Positions 45,838 to 54,728 of a DNA stretch of 64,000 nucleotides are shown piece by piece. The notes below the pieces were generated by a model. The model made no database searches. It saw only the letters and a list, made by a program, of their open reading frames with translations, and had not been told where the DNA came from. Made by a program: the position numbers and the translations under genes. Source of the stretch: Spirochaeta thermophila DSM 6192. Its GTDB lineage: Bacteria > Spirochaetota > Spirochaetia > Winmispirales > Winmispiraceae. The DNA lies in NCBI RefSeq assembly GCF_000147075.1, contig NC_014484.1, forward strand, positions 1-64,000, written 5' to 3'. The first letter of the stretch is position 1; every line of letters begins with the position of its first letter.

Positions 45838-46593
45838 GTGAGGAGGTCAAGCGTGCGGAAGGATCGGAAAGAGCTCGGAGGAAAGAGGGCCCTGGTGGTC
45901 GGAGGATCCGGAGGGATCGGACGGGGGGTGAGCCTCATGCTCGCAGAGGAGGGGGCCTCCCTCGTCGTCCACGGAGGACACGACGAGGCGCGGCTCGAGG
46001 AGACGCGTGCGTTGTGCGCGCGCACTGCCGAAGAAGTGGACGGATTCCTGTGTCCCTTTGACCAGGGGGACGTATTCCTCAAGGAGGTGGCATCCCGCCT
46101 CCCGTTCGACATCGTGGTGTGGTGTGCCGGGCCGGTGGAGTATGTGGGCCTCGGGGAGGCATCCCTGGAGGTGTGGGAACGGATGGCCCGGGGGAACCTC
46201 GTGCTACCCGGGGCCGTGGTGGGTATGGTGGCGGGACTGATGGCGGAGCGGGGGCATGGGCGTATCGTCCTTTTCGGGGGTCCTGGAAGCGACGCGCTGA
46301 GGGGATATACCTCCATCGCTCCGTATGCGGCGGCGAAGGCAGGGCTCGGGGTGCTTGCGAAGTCGGTGGCCGTGGCCTACGGGAGTTCGAACGTGGCCTG
46401 CAATGTGATCTGTCCCGGTATCGTGTTCACGGAGTACACCTCGCGAGAGGAGCGGGAGCGCTGGCGTGAGGTGCCCGAGGCGCGTATCGCCTCGGCGGAA
46501 GAGGTGGTGGACCTCGTCCGTTATCTGGTGAAGATGCCCACTCCTCTTGTAAATGGGGCGGTGATTTCTGCCGATAAGGGACTTAGATTGTGA
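45838..46593 (+). CDS. short-chain dehydrogenase/reductase
   Basis: 251 residues, FabG-like SDR. NAD(P) motif GGSGGIGRG (about 22-30), VVWCAG (the NAG-equivalent) and catalytic YAAAK (about 163-167) are present; a serine lies in FGGPGS. The start is a GTG. The C-terminus (PLVNGAVISADKGLRL) is close to the usual ITGQVLxVDGG ending but altered. Substrate unknown. Confidence 0.88.
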   Translation: MRRSSVRKDRKELGGKRALVVGGSGGIGRGVSLMLAEEGASLVVHGGHDEARLEETRALCARTAEEVDGFLCPFDQGDVFLKEVASRLPFDIVVWCAGPVEYVGLGEASLEVWERMARGNLVLPGAVVGMVAGLMAERGHGRIVLFGGPGSDALRGYTSIAPYAAAKAGLGVLAKSVAVAYGSSNVACNVICPGIVFTEYTSREERERWREVPEARIASAEEVVDLVRYLVKMPTPLVNGAVISADKGLRL

Positions 46594-46613
46594 TCGTTGG
46601 AGCGGATGCGGAT

Positions 46614-46642
46614 TTGACAAACCATACATAGACTTATATTAT
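46614..46642 (+). promoter_or_regulatory. strong promoter of the STAS-PspA operon
   Basis: TTGACA (46614-46619) with all six bases, 17-bp spacer, TATTAT (46637-46642) with five of six. It is one of the two best promoters in the window. The leader to the STAS ATG is about 33 nt. Confidence 0.85.
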
Positions 46643-46681
46643 GTAGGTATGGTCACATGAAGCAAAAAGCGAGGTTCGGGA

Positions 46682-47233
46682 ATGGCAAATAACGACATCA
46701 TCCCAGGATTCGACGAGGAGAAGGATGAAAGCCTCAAGATACGGCTTCAGAAGGTCGATTCGGTGCCTGGGTGTCTCATCCTGTTTCTTACGGGCTATAT
46801 AGATACGTATAATTCGAACTTTTTCCAGAAGAAGGTCACGAGGGCGATCGAACAAGGATACATCCGTCTCATCTTCCACTGCGGCGGGCTCAACTATGTC
46901 TCCAGTACCGGTATAGGGTCGTTCACCGCTTTCCTCAAGGCCGTGAAGCCCAGGGGGGGGGACATCGTGCTCCTCGAAATCCAGCCGAAGGTGTACGAAG
47001 TCTTCCAGCTCCTCGGATTCTCTCAGTTCTTCACCATAAAGGACAATCTCGAAGAGGCGGTGGCCCACTTCTCCGAAGGGGGGCAGAAGGTACAGACCGA
47101 GATCTTCCCCAAGATCTTCAAGTGTCCCATCTGTTCGAAGAAGCTGAAGGCCACGCGTCCGGGTCGCTTTCGATGCTCGGAGTGTAAGACGATCCTCGCC
47201 ATAGACAACAACGGCCAGGTCTTCCTGGGATAG
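46682..47233 (+). CDS. STAS-domain protein with C-terminal zinc ribbon
   Basis: 183 residues. A STAS (anti-anti-sigma) domain (about 17-125) has the phosphoserine-type loop YVSSTGIGS (72-80). It is followed by a C-terminal zinc ribbon with two CxxC pairs (CPIC, CSEC; about 145-168). STAS proteins switch partner proteins by serine phosphorylation; the zinc ribbon would add a binding surface. First gene after a strong promoter, followed 11 nt later by pspA. Confidence 0.88.
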   Translation: MANNDIIPGFDEEKDESLKIRLQKVDSVPGCLILFLTGYIDTYNSNFFQKKVTRAIEQGYIRLIFHCGGLNYVSSTGIGSFTAFLKAVKPRGGDIVLLEIQPKVYEVFQLLGFSQFFTIKDNLEEAVAHFSEGGQKVQTEIFPKIFKCPICSKKLKATRPGRFRCSECKTILAIDNNGQVFLG

Positions 47234-47244
47234 GGAGGAAGGGT

Positions 47245-47940
47245 ATGGGCTTCTTTCAGCGCCTCGTGAGGGCCGTGAAGGCTCAATTCAATGCCCTTCT
47301 CAAGCGTATCGAGGATCCCGAGAAGCTTCTCGATCAGCTCCTCCTCGACATGAACAAGCAGCTCCTCGAGGCGAAGCGCTCGGTTGCCCAGGCCCTCGCG
47401 GACGAGAAGAGGCTGGAGAAGAGGGTGTCCGAATACGCGGCTCAGGTCGAGGACTGGGAGCAGAAGGCCGTGACGGCCCTCAAGGCCGGCAGGGAGGATC
47501 TGGCGAAGCAGGCTCTGGTGAAGAAGGCCGAGCTTCTCGAGGTGCTCGAACAGTACAGGAAGAGCCATGAGGAGCAGCACGCCACGGTGGAGAAGCTGAA
47601 GGCCTCGCTCCGGGATCTCCAGGACAGGATAGAGGACGCGAGGAGGAAGAGAAACATCCTCATCGCACGAGCGAAACGGGTCCAGGCCCAGAAACGTCTG
47701 CAGGAGACCATAAAGGGACTCTCTGATACCTCCGCCTTTGCCGCGTTCGAGGAACTCGAGAAGAGAGTCGAGGAGTTGGAGGCCGAGGCCGAGGCCACCG
47801 AGGCCCTCGAGGCGGAAGACACGACCCTGTCGCTTGAGGAACAGATAAGGAAGCTCGAGAAACCGGAGGACAAGGCGGATGTCCTCCTCGAGGATCTCAA
47901 GAAACGCCTGGGGCTTCCGCATGATTCCTCGGGGTCGTGA
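47245..47940 (+). CDS. PspA/IM30 (ESCRT-III-like) protein
   Basis: 231 residues, nearly all alpha-helical coiled coil. It begins GFFQRLVRAVKAQFNALLKRIEDPEKLLDQ, the PspA amphipathic helix and alpha-1 signature. PspA polymers protect or remodel the inner membrane under stress. It has a GGGAGGAAGG site. Its 3' end overlaps the winged-helix gene by 20 nt. Context with a STAS switch and a regulator suggests an envelope-stress operon. Confidence 0.92.
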   Translation: MGFFQRLVRAVKAQFNALLKRIEDPEKLLDQLLLDMNKQLLEAKRSVAQALADEKRLEKRVSEYAAQVEDWEQKAVTALKAGREDLAKQALVKKAELLEVLEQYRKSHEEQHATVEKLKASLRDLQDRIEDARRKRNILIARAKRVQAQKRLQETIKGLSDTSAFAAFEELEKRVEELEAEAEATEALEAEDTTLSLEEQIRKLEKPEDKADVLLEDLKKRLGLPHDSSGS

Positions 47941-48562
47941 GATACCCATCGGAGTATTCCTCCCCGACGCAGATGTGAGGTACTACTTCTGGCTGGACTA
48001 CAAGGATTTTCCCCATCCCCAGAAGGAGGACATCGTCATACTGGAAGACGTCGTCGAAGAGGCGAAGTGCTGCCAGGTGGTCTCCCTTCCCTGGAAGGAC
48101 TTTCTTTCCATATCTCTCGAGACCGGAGAGGGGGGACCGGTGTGGATCCCCTATGGTCCGGCCGACTACGTTGCCCAGGCGTTCGCCCTCGGGTGCGGGG
48201 ACTACTTGAAGGAACCCTGGAGCGTCGGTGAGCTCCTGGTACGGGCCCGACGTTTTCTCCCCCAGCGGGTGGTGCTGCGAGGAAAGGTCTGTGAGTACCG
48301 CAATGGGGTCCTCAGGCGGGAGGGGAAGGAGGTTCGCCTCACTCCCGTGCAAGGGCAGCTCTTCTCCCTCCTGGTGCGGCACAGGGGGAAACCCCTCGGG
48401 AGGGAGGCGCTCTCCCATGCCGTGGGCATGAGAAACGGATCGTCCCGGGCCGTGGATATGCACGTCTCCCTGTTGAGGAAGAAACTGGCCGAACTCGATC
48501 TGGAGGGGGTGCTCGTTTCTGTGATCAGAAAGGGCTACATGCTGATCGACGAGGATCGATGA
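47921..48562 (+). CDS. OmpR-type winged-helix regulator with degenerate N-terminal domain
   Basis: About 213 residues. The C-terminal domain (about 118-213) is an OmpR/PhoB winged helix (VRLTPVQGQLFSLLVRHRG, MHVSLLRKKLAE, VSVIRKGYML). The N-terminal about 105 residues resemble a receiver in length but show no acidic pocket or phosphoacceptor Asp, so it is probably not phosphorylated. The start ATG lies inside pspA (20-nt overlap). It could regulate this operon. Confidence 0.8.
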   Translation: MIPRGREIPIGVFLPDADVRYYFWLDYKDFPHPQKEDIVILEDVVEEAKCCQVVSLPWKDFLSISLETGEGGPVWIPYGPADYVAQAFALGCGDYLKEPWSVGELLVRARRFLPQRVVLRGKVCEYRNGVLRREGKEVRLTPVQGQLFSLLVRHRGKPLGREALSHAVGMRNGSSRAVDMHVSLLRKKLAELDLEGVLVSVIRKGYMLIDEDR

Positions 48563-49548
48563 AGGAAACAGGCATGAGGGATTCTCTTTTCCTCCCTGTG
48601 TACTATGTGGGGTGGCTCCTCGTGATACTCCTTCTGGGAGTGGTTTCCTGGGGGATGGCCTCCTGGGGACTCGCCGACGGCGTGTATGTCACGGTGGATG
48701 GAAAGAGCACAGTGCTTCCTTTCTTCCTGAAGGCCCTGAGGGCCCTGGGCCCTTCGGCAGGAATACTGGCGCTCATCATAAGCCTCTCGAGGGTGTTCGT
48801 TCGTCCGGGCGTTCTCTTCCTCTCCATCCTGGAGCTCGCCCTGCTCATGACAGGATATCTCTACCTCTGGTACGCCTTCGTCGTTCCTCCCCTGGAGGAA
48901 GGGGTGGCCGCCCTGGAATGGCGCTACACCTCGCCGGTCTCTTCGCAGGCACTCGTGAGGACGGCGGAGGATCGGTACCTCTTCGTGTATGCCTCGGGAA
49001 GGTTCGATGCCGGGGTCGTGGATGTCTGGTTCGAACGCGAGCCGGTCGTCCGCCTCTTCCCGGAAGGGTGGTTCGACGAGGAGACCGGACGGTATGTCCT
49101 GGGAGAGAGGGAATCGATCGACCTTTCCCGGGGCTACGACGCCGCGGTCCTCGCCCCGATTCCCGGCTGGGCTTCCGTGTGGGAAGAGGTGACGCTGGCC
49201 TTGGAAGGGGTGTGGGACCAGGCCTTTTCCATGGGGGCGCCTCGGTCTCTTCTCTTCCTCGGCTCATGGTTTCTCTTTTCGATCGGGATGTGGACCTGGG
49301 TGAGATTCACCCGCTGGCCTTTCTTCAACACGATCCTCGCCGTCGGTATGGGTATGGCCCCCGGGCTCTTCATGTGGGGGGTGAAGCGCTTCACCGAAGA
49401 GCCGCTCTTCGTCGAAGTCGCGTCCCGGATTCCCGTGTCCTTTGACTACGTGGTTCTCGCCATCCCCGCCTTCATCGGAGTATGCGGCCTCCTCTTCCTC
49501 CTCTTCCTCCTGCCCTATGCACGCCTCCGGGAGGAGGTGGCATGGTGA
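48559..49548 (+). CDS. membrane protein with LptF/LptG-like topology (first of pair)
   Basis: 329 residues. Three N-terminal membrane segments (near 12-38, 58-80, 84-112), a soluble, probably periplasmic, domain of about 115 residues, then three C-terminal segments (near 230-250, 262-285, 300-322). This is the LptF/LptG layout, but sequence motifs are too weak to assign it. The start overlaps the winged-helix gene by 4 nt, the end overlaps the next gene by 7 nt. Function unknown. Confidence 0.75.
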   Translation: MKETGMRDSLFLPVYYVGWLLVILLLGVVSWGMASWGLADGVYVTVDGKSTVLPFFLKALRALGPSAGILALIISLSRVFVRPGVLFLSILELALLMTGYLYLWYAFVVPPLEEGVAALEWRYTSPVSSQALVRTAEDRYLFVYASGRFDAGVVDVWFEREPVVRLFPEGWFDEETGRYVLGERESIDLSRGYDAAVLAPIPGWASVWEEVTLALEGVWDQAFSMGAPRSLLFLGSWFLFSIGMWTWVRFTRWPFFNTILAVGMGMAPGLFMWGVKRFTEEPLFVEVASRIPVSFDYVVLAIPAFIGVCGLLFLLFLLPYARLREEVAW

Positions 49549-51224
49549 GTCCCGTAGGGCGTATCGTGAGGGGGCTCTTCGTCTGCTATCTGGTCTCTTT
49601 CGTCCTCGTGATGGGATGGGCCTATGTCATGGGGAAGGCGGAGGCTCCTGTGCACCCCCTGCTCGCCGCTTCGTGGCGGTTGTATGAGGGTGTCGCCGAC
49701 TGGCTGGGAGGTTTCCTCTTCTTTCATCTCCTCTCGGTGGTCCTGGTGGTGGGTTTTTTCTCTTCCCGATACCTGCTCGTCCAGCAGGATGTGAGGGATC
49801 GCTTCAGGATCCTCCAGGGTCTCCTCGTCTTCGTGGTGGTGGAGGCGGGGGCCTATCTCCTCCTCCAGGAGGGGGTCAAGCCGCTCGTGATACGGAATGC
49901 ACGCCACCTGGAGTACAGGACCCGGCTCGCCGAGGAGTTTCTCGAGGTCTACGAGCGTGCGAAGGAGCGGGGGGACGGGGCGACGATGTTGCAGGCGCTC
50001 AGGAGTTACACGAGGCTGATCCCCTCGGATGAGTCGTACCGGGAGGAGCTTCGTACCCTGGAGCGGGAACGGCCCACGGTGGAGGAGGCGGGGGAGGAGG
50101 AGGGGTTCCCGGCCGTACCGCACAACCTCTCGGCGGGGGAGGCCCTTCGTCTGGCGGAAGAGGCCTTCCAGAAGGAGGACGCGTATACGGCGTACTACTA
50201 TGCGCGGCTCGCCCATGCGATCGAGCCGTCCCTGGTGGAGGCGAGAAGGCTCCAGGCGAAGGCGTGGGATGCCATACTGCGTGAGGAGGAGACAGCCTCC
50301 TCACGGAAGGACAAGGACTTCTTCGCCGCCAAGCGGCAGGCGTACGAGCGTCTCATGGAAGGAGACTATCTCGGCGCCTACTATGCCTTCATGCGGCTCA
50401 GGGAGGAACGGCCCCGTGACGCCGATGTGGTGCGGTACTACGAGGAGGCCAGGGAGCAGGTGGAATCCTACGCCTTTTATTACGAGGAGATAGCGAATCT
50501 GTCCGACGTGGGGGGGATTCCCCGTGTCTTCTTCGCGAGGAGGGGGGACGACAGGGTCGACTTCTTCTATCTCGAGAGGGTGATCCGGGTGGCCGAGGGG
50601 ACCTACGGCTTCGGGGTGGAGGTGACCGGTGTGGGACGGGAGGGTAGCCTGGTCTACCGGCTCCGGGCGCCCTACGCAAAGATCGAGCGGGGTATCCTCG
50701 TGCTCCACTGTGTGGGGCGGAGCGACCGGTCGGTGCGCTTCCTTCCCGAGAGGGAGGGCGAGGTCCCGTACGACCCCGCGTTCCTGGTGCCGGTGGGGCT
50801 CGATGTGGATCAGCTCCTGCTCCTGGGCGGCACAGGGTGGGAGGGGAGGACGCTGTCCGAACTCTTCCAGCTCGTGTGGCTTCCCGATCGGGTGCTCCTT
50901 CCCCGAGGGGAGATCACGACCCTCATCTATATACGGATATACAGGGCGGTGCTCTTTCTGATAGGATCGTTTCTCGTGCTCGCCCTCGCGTGGAGGGGAC
51001 GCTACAGGGCTGCGAGGCGATCGTGGGGGTTGCTCGTGGTGGGGGGACCTCTCGTGGCTGCGGCGGTGTGGTGGGGGGCGGATATGATGGACAAGGGGGG
51101 CGCCCGTCTCATTGCGGCGGCCATGGCGCTGGGTGGGAGCGGGGCGGCGGTCGCCGTCCTCGTGGTGGGGAGCGCCGTGCTCCTGGGTCTCAGCCTCCTC
51201 CTCCTGGTGAGGGCGATGCGTTGA
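49542..51224 (+). CDS. large membrane protein with helical insert, LptF/LptG-like ends (second of pair)
   Basis: About 560 residues. Three N-terminal membrane segments (about 8-28, 55-78, 88-108) are followed by a long charged helical region with TPR-like repeats (about 120-300). A beta-rich domain (about 310-440) ends in WEGRTLSELFQLV, and three C-terminal segments follow (about 462-485, 492-512, 520-555). The beta domain plus SEL-x-x-L phrase and flanking helices resemble LptF/G with an added TPR insert. I placed the start at ATG 49542. Confidence 0.75.
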   Translation: MVSPVGRIVRGLFVCYLVSFVLVMGWAYVMGKAEAPVHPLLAASWRLYEGVADWLGGFLFFHLLSVVLVVGFFSSRYLLVQQDVRDRFRILQGLLVFVVVEAGAYLLLQEGVKPLVIRNARHLEYRTRLAEEFLEVYERAKERGDGATMLQALRSYTRLIPSDESYREELRTLERERPTVEEAGEEEGFPAVPHNLSAGEALRLAEEAFQKEDAYTAYYYARLAHAIEPSLVEARRLQAKAWDAILREEETASSRKDKDFFAAKRQAYERLMEGDYLGAYYAFMRLREERPRDADVVRYYEEAREQVESYAFYYEEIANLSDVGGIPRVFFARRGDDRVDFFYLERVIRVAEGTYGFGVEVTGVGREGSLVYRLRAPYAKIERGILVLHCVGRSDRSVRFLPEREGEVPYDPAFLVPVGLDVDQLLLLGGTGWEGRTLSELFQLVWLPDRVLLPRGEITTLIYIRIYRAVLFLIGSFLVLALAWRGRYRAARRSWGLLVVGGPLVAAAVWWGADMMDKGGARLIAAAMALGGSGAAVAVLVVGSAVLLGLSLLLLVRAMR

Positions 51225-51257
51225 CAAGGTGTACCGACAGAGGGAGGACGAAGCGAC

Positions 51258-52310
51258 ATGAGGTTTCTGGTGACGGGGAGTGCCGGTTTCGTGGGATTCC
51301 ATCTCGTGGATTTCCTCCTGCGGAAGGGACACGAGGTGGTGGGGATCGACAACCTCTCCCCCTATTATGACGTGGGGCTCAAGAAGGCGCGTCTTGCGGA
51401 GCACGGGATCGTGGTGGGCGAACGAGGGGAAGGGATGCGCTCGAGGATCTGGGAGGGCTACATCTTCTACTTCGAGGACGTTCGGGACAGGGTCTTCCTG
51501 GAGACCCTCCTCCGGCGTCACGGGGTGGAACGTGTCATCCACCTCGCGGCCCAGGCGGGGGTCCGCTATTCCCTCACCCATCCGGAGGTCTACCTGCAGA
51601 GCAACATCGAGGGGTTTTGGGCCGTGCTCGAGGCTTCGAGGCGCTGCGGAGTGGAGAGACTGGTGTACGCCAGTACGTCGAGCGTCTACGGGCTCAACGA
51701 GAAGGTCCCGTTCTCCGAGCGGGATGGGGTCGATCATCCGGTGAGCTTGTACGCGGCCACCAAACGCTCGAACGAGCTCTTTGCGCACGTCTACAGCCAC
51801 ATCTACGGCCTTCCCACCATAGGGCTCAGGTTCTTCACCGTCTATGGTCCCTGGGGACGTCCCGACATGGCGTACTTCTCTTTCACCGAGCGCATCCTCA
51901 AAGGCGAGCCCATAGAGGTCTTCAACCACGGTCATATGGAGCGGGACTTCACGTATGTGGAAGACGTGGTGGAGGGGGTCGCGCGGGTGGCGGAGCATCC
52001 TCTCCCCGAGAGGCGGGACTGGGATCCGGGTGATCCCCGGCCCGACAGATCGTCGGCTCCCTTCTGGGTCTACAATATAGGCCACGGTTCGCCCGTGGGC
52101 CTCATGGACTTCATCAGAGCCATCGAGGAGGCGCTGGGTCGGGAGGCCAGGATCGTCTATCGCGAGATGCAACCCGGGGACGTGGTGGCCACCCATGCGA
52201 GTACGAAGTCGCTCGAGGAGGCCGTGGGCTACCGTCCCTCCACCCCGCTTTCGGAGGGGATCCGGCGGTTCGTGGCATGGTACTGTTCGTACTACGGAAT
52301 CGAGCGCTGA
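51258..52310 (+). CDS. NAD-dependent UDP-sugar epimerase, probable UDP-glucuronate 4-epimerase
   Basis: 350 residues, extended SDR. TGSAGFVG (6-13) binds NAD; the catalytic pair is YAATK (about 166-170) with the upstream serine in ASTSSVYG. NLSPYYDVGLKKARL and GRPDMAYFSFTERIL match UDP-glucuronate epimerases (LpsL/GAE group). Substrate would be made by ugd at 9266. Its stop directly abuts the stop of convergent murA. Confidence 0.88.
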   Translation: MRFLVTGSAGFVGFHLVDFLLRKGHEVVGIDNLSPYYDVGLKKARLAEHGIVVGERGEGMRSRIWEGYIFYFEDVRDRVFLETLLRRHGVERVIHLAAQAGVRYSLTHPEVYLQSNIEGFWAVLEASRRCGVERLVYASTSSVYGLNEKVPFSERDGVDHPVSLYAATKRSNELFAHVYSHIYGLPTIGLRFFTVYGPWGRPDMAYFSFTERILKGEPIEVFNHGHMERDFTYVEDVVEGVARVAEHPLPERRDWDPGDPRPDRSSAPFWVYNIGHGSPVGLMDFIRAIEEALGREARIVYREMQPGDVVATHASTKSLEEAVGYRPSTPLSEGIRRFVAWYCSYYGIER

Positions 52311-53585
52311 CTACGACTCTTTCCTGATGCGGGCCCCGAGGTTCTGGAGTCGTTCCACGAGATCCTCGTATCCGCGTTCTATCTGGTAGACGTTGTGGAT
52401 GAGGCTCTCTCCTTCCGCACAGAGGGCGGCGATCACCATGGCCATCCCTGCCCGTACGTCGGGCGAGGTGAGTTCGGAGCCCCGGAGCCGTGAAGGCCCT
52501 GAGACCACGGCGCGGTGGGGGTCGCAGAGTATGATGCGTGCGCCCATCTCGATGAGTTTGTCCACGAAGAACATGCGGGACTCGAACATCTTCTCGTGGA
52601 TGAGGATGGTTCCCTCGGCCTGGGTGGCCACCACGGTCATGATGCTCGTGAGGTCGGCCGGGAATCCGGGCCACGGGGCATCGTCTATCTTGGGGATGGC
52701 CCCTCCCAGATCGGGCACCACCTTGAGGGATTGTCCGGCCGGCACGTGGATGGTTCGCCCCTCTTGTTCCCAGTAGATCCCGAGCTTCCCGAAGGCGAGT
52801 TTGGTCATCCTGAGGTGCTGGGGATCCGCGTTTTCGATGACCACATCGCCCCTCGTGACGGCCGCGAGTCCGATGAACGAACCCACTTCCATGTAGTCGG
52901 ACCCTATGGCGAAGGTGGTACCCGAGAGGCGCTCCACTCCTTCGATGGTGAGGACGTTCGAACCGATCCCCGAGATCTGCGCTCCCATCTGGTTCAGCAT
53001 GTGGCAGAGGTCCTGTACGTGGGGCTCGGACGCCGCGTTCCGTATCACGGTGGTGCCTTCGGCGAGCACGGCGGCCATGATGGCGTTTTCGGTGGCCGTC
53101 ACCGAGGCCTCGTCCAGGAAGATCTCGTCCCCCACCAGTCTGTGGGCCGTGAGCCTGAAGACGCCGTCGATCTCCACCCGGGCACCCAGGGCGGAGAGGG
53201 CGAGGAAATGGGTGTCGAGCCTCCTTCGACCGATCACGTCTCCGCCGGGGGGTGAGAGTACTGCCTTCCCGGTACGGGCCAGGAGGGGGCCTGCGAAGAG
53301 GATGGAGGCCCGGATGAGCTTCGCCTTCTCTTGAGGGATTTCTGAGGTGACGATATCGGTGGTCTTGAGCCTGTAGGAGTCTTTACGAAGGCGCGTGACC
53401 TGGACGCCGAGGTACTGGACGATGTCGAGCATCACCCTCACGTCCTGGATGTCGGGCACGTTCTCGAGGACCACCGCTTCGTCGGTGAGGAGACAGGCGG
53501 CGATGCAGGGGAGTGCTGCGTTCTTGTTCCCCTTGGCGAGGATGGTGCCTTTGAGCGGGAAACCGCCTTCGATTCGGTATCTCAT
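52311..53585 (-). CDS. murA: UDP-N-acetylglucosamine 1-carboxyvinyltransferase with Asp at the catalytic Cys site
   Basis: 424 residues. MurA adds enolpyruvate to UDP-GlcNAc, the first committed peptidoglycan step. The catalytic lysine is in GNKNAALP (K21). The active-site loop reads [13 protein letters not shown] with D116 where most bacteria have the fosfomycin-targeted cysteine of PGGC. This Asp form is known in mycobacteria, chlamydiae and Borrelia, and confers intrinsic fosfomycin resistance. The rest of the fold looks normal, so the enzyme should be active. Confidence 0.96.
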   Translation of the reverse strand: MRYRIEGGFPLKGTILAKGNKNAALPCIAACLLTDEAVVLENVPDIQDVRVMLDIVQYLGVQVTRLRKDSYRLKTTDIVTSEIPQEKAKLIRASILFAGPLLARTGKAVLSPPGGDVIGRRRLDTHFLALSALGARVEIDGVFRLTAHRLVGDEIFLDEASVTATENAIMAAVLAEGTTVIRNAASEPHVQDLCHMLNQMGAQISGIGSNVLTIEGVERLSGTTFAIGSDYMEVGSFIGLAAVTRGDVVIENADPQHLRMTKLAFGKLGIYWEQEGRTIHVPAGQSLKVVPDLGGAIPKIDDAPWPGFPADLTSIMTVVATQAEGTILIHEKMFESRMFFVDKLIEMGARIILCDPHRAVVSGPSRLRGSELTSPDVRAGMAMVIAALCAEGESLIHNVYQIERGYEDLVERLQNLGARIRKES

Positions 53586-53596
53586 GGTGCCTCACT

Positions 53597-54640
53597 CTAC
53601 GGATTGGTGGGGGGTCTGTCAATGAGAAACTCGAAGGGGGGGTCCTGGAAGGGGAAGGTCTTGAGTCCGAGAAAGGCGGTGGCGACGAATGATCCTTCCC
53701 CGGTCTCGATGCGGACCGGGACCAGGATCTTCTCCCCCGGCCTTCCTCCGTCCGGAAAGGGGTTCTCCGAGATCTCGGGGAAGGTGATCCCTCGGATCCC
53801 GTGGAGACCGAGCGTGTCCCCTCCTTCTGCGAGGAAGATGTCTTCCAGTGTCTCCGCCTCCGGCACGCAGGCGTAGGAGAGGAAGGGATCGGGTCCGTTG
53901 CGGATGAGCCTTCCGGCCTTCGAGAAGAATGCCTTCAGGCTGCGTACGATGCCGAGCGACCGTTCGAGGGAGAATCGGATCCCGTTCCAGGTGTACCAGG
54001 AGAGATAGGTCTCCCGGCCCACGCCCTCCTCGCGTACGGTCTCCGTGACCAGCACGTCGATGGTGCCGTCTGTGTCGAGGTCCTGGAAGGAGGTGGTCAT
54101 GGAGGGCGTGGTGAAGAAGGTGTCGATCGACGGCAGGCCGTTCCCGCCGGAGGAGACGAGGAGATGCACGATCTTCTGGGGTTTGAGGCAGGTGAGAAGG
54201 AGCGCTATCCCTCTGCGGGGGGAGGCGAGGGTGAGGGGGCGTGCCTCCTTGAGCACGGGATACCGGCCGAGGGGGATGCGCTCCAGGCCCTGTTCCGTGA
54301 CCCACGCGATCGCGAGTTCGGGCAGGTCTTCGCTCTGGTAGATACGGTTGATGTCGGAGAGCTCTTCCCAGCGGTATGGGGCGCCGGGAGTGCACAGGAT
54401 GAGGGCCTCCCCGGTGTCGGACCGGAAGGCCGCCACCGGCCGGTCGTCCTTGCCGTGTACGGGGAAGAGATCGGGGGGGAGGGAGGGGAGGGGTTTTTCC
54501 GCGGGAGTGGGGAGGGCGGGGGAGGGTGGGGGGGCGATGGGAGGGGACGGTGCCGGCGTACGACAGGAGGCCCAGAGCAGTGCACACGCGAGGATTGCAT
54601 ATTTTTTCGTTTTCAGGGCCGTTCTACCGCGATAATGCAT
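53597..54640 (-). CDS. hypothetical lipoprotein
   Basis: 347 residues. A basic N-terminus (KTKKY), a hydrophobic stretch and a spirochaete-style lipobox ending L-L-W-A-S-C (Cys about 26), then a Pro-rich spacer (about 28-58) typical of surface lipoproteins. The mature domain is unrecognised. A TATACT box lies 1 nt before the ATG at 54640, which may mean the real start is further in. Terminal gene of no obvious operon; murA starts just downstream. Confidence 0.7.
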   Translation of the reverse strand: MHYRGRTALKTKKYAILACALLWASCRTPAPSPPIAPPPSPALPTPAEKPLPSLPPDLFPVHGKDDRPVAAFRSDTGEALILCTPGAPYRWEELSDINRIYQSEDLPELAIAWVTEQGLERIPLGRYPVLKEARPLTLASPRRGIALLLTCLKPQKIVHLLVSSGGNGLPSIDTFFTTPSMTTSFQDLDTDGTIDVLVTETVREEGVGRETYLSWYTWNGIRFSLERSLGIVRSLKAFFSKAGRLIRNGPDPFLSYACVPEAETLEDIFLAEGGDTLGLHGIRGITFPEISENPFPDGGRPGEKILVPVRIETGEGSFVATAFLGLKTFPFQDPPFEFLIDRPPTNP

Positions 54641-54728
54641 AAGTATACCGTTTGTGTATTGCTAAAACCCCTCATCTCTGCAATGATTGAGCCTGATCAT
54701 TGTAGCACAGGATGGAGGACCCGGAAAG

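Noticed and set aside
54635..54647. TATACT as -10 for the lipoprotein at 54640
   Set aside because: It lies 1 nt before the ATG and lacks a good -35, so I did not list it as a promoter; it does question the start codon.
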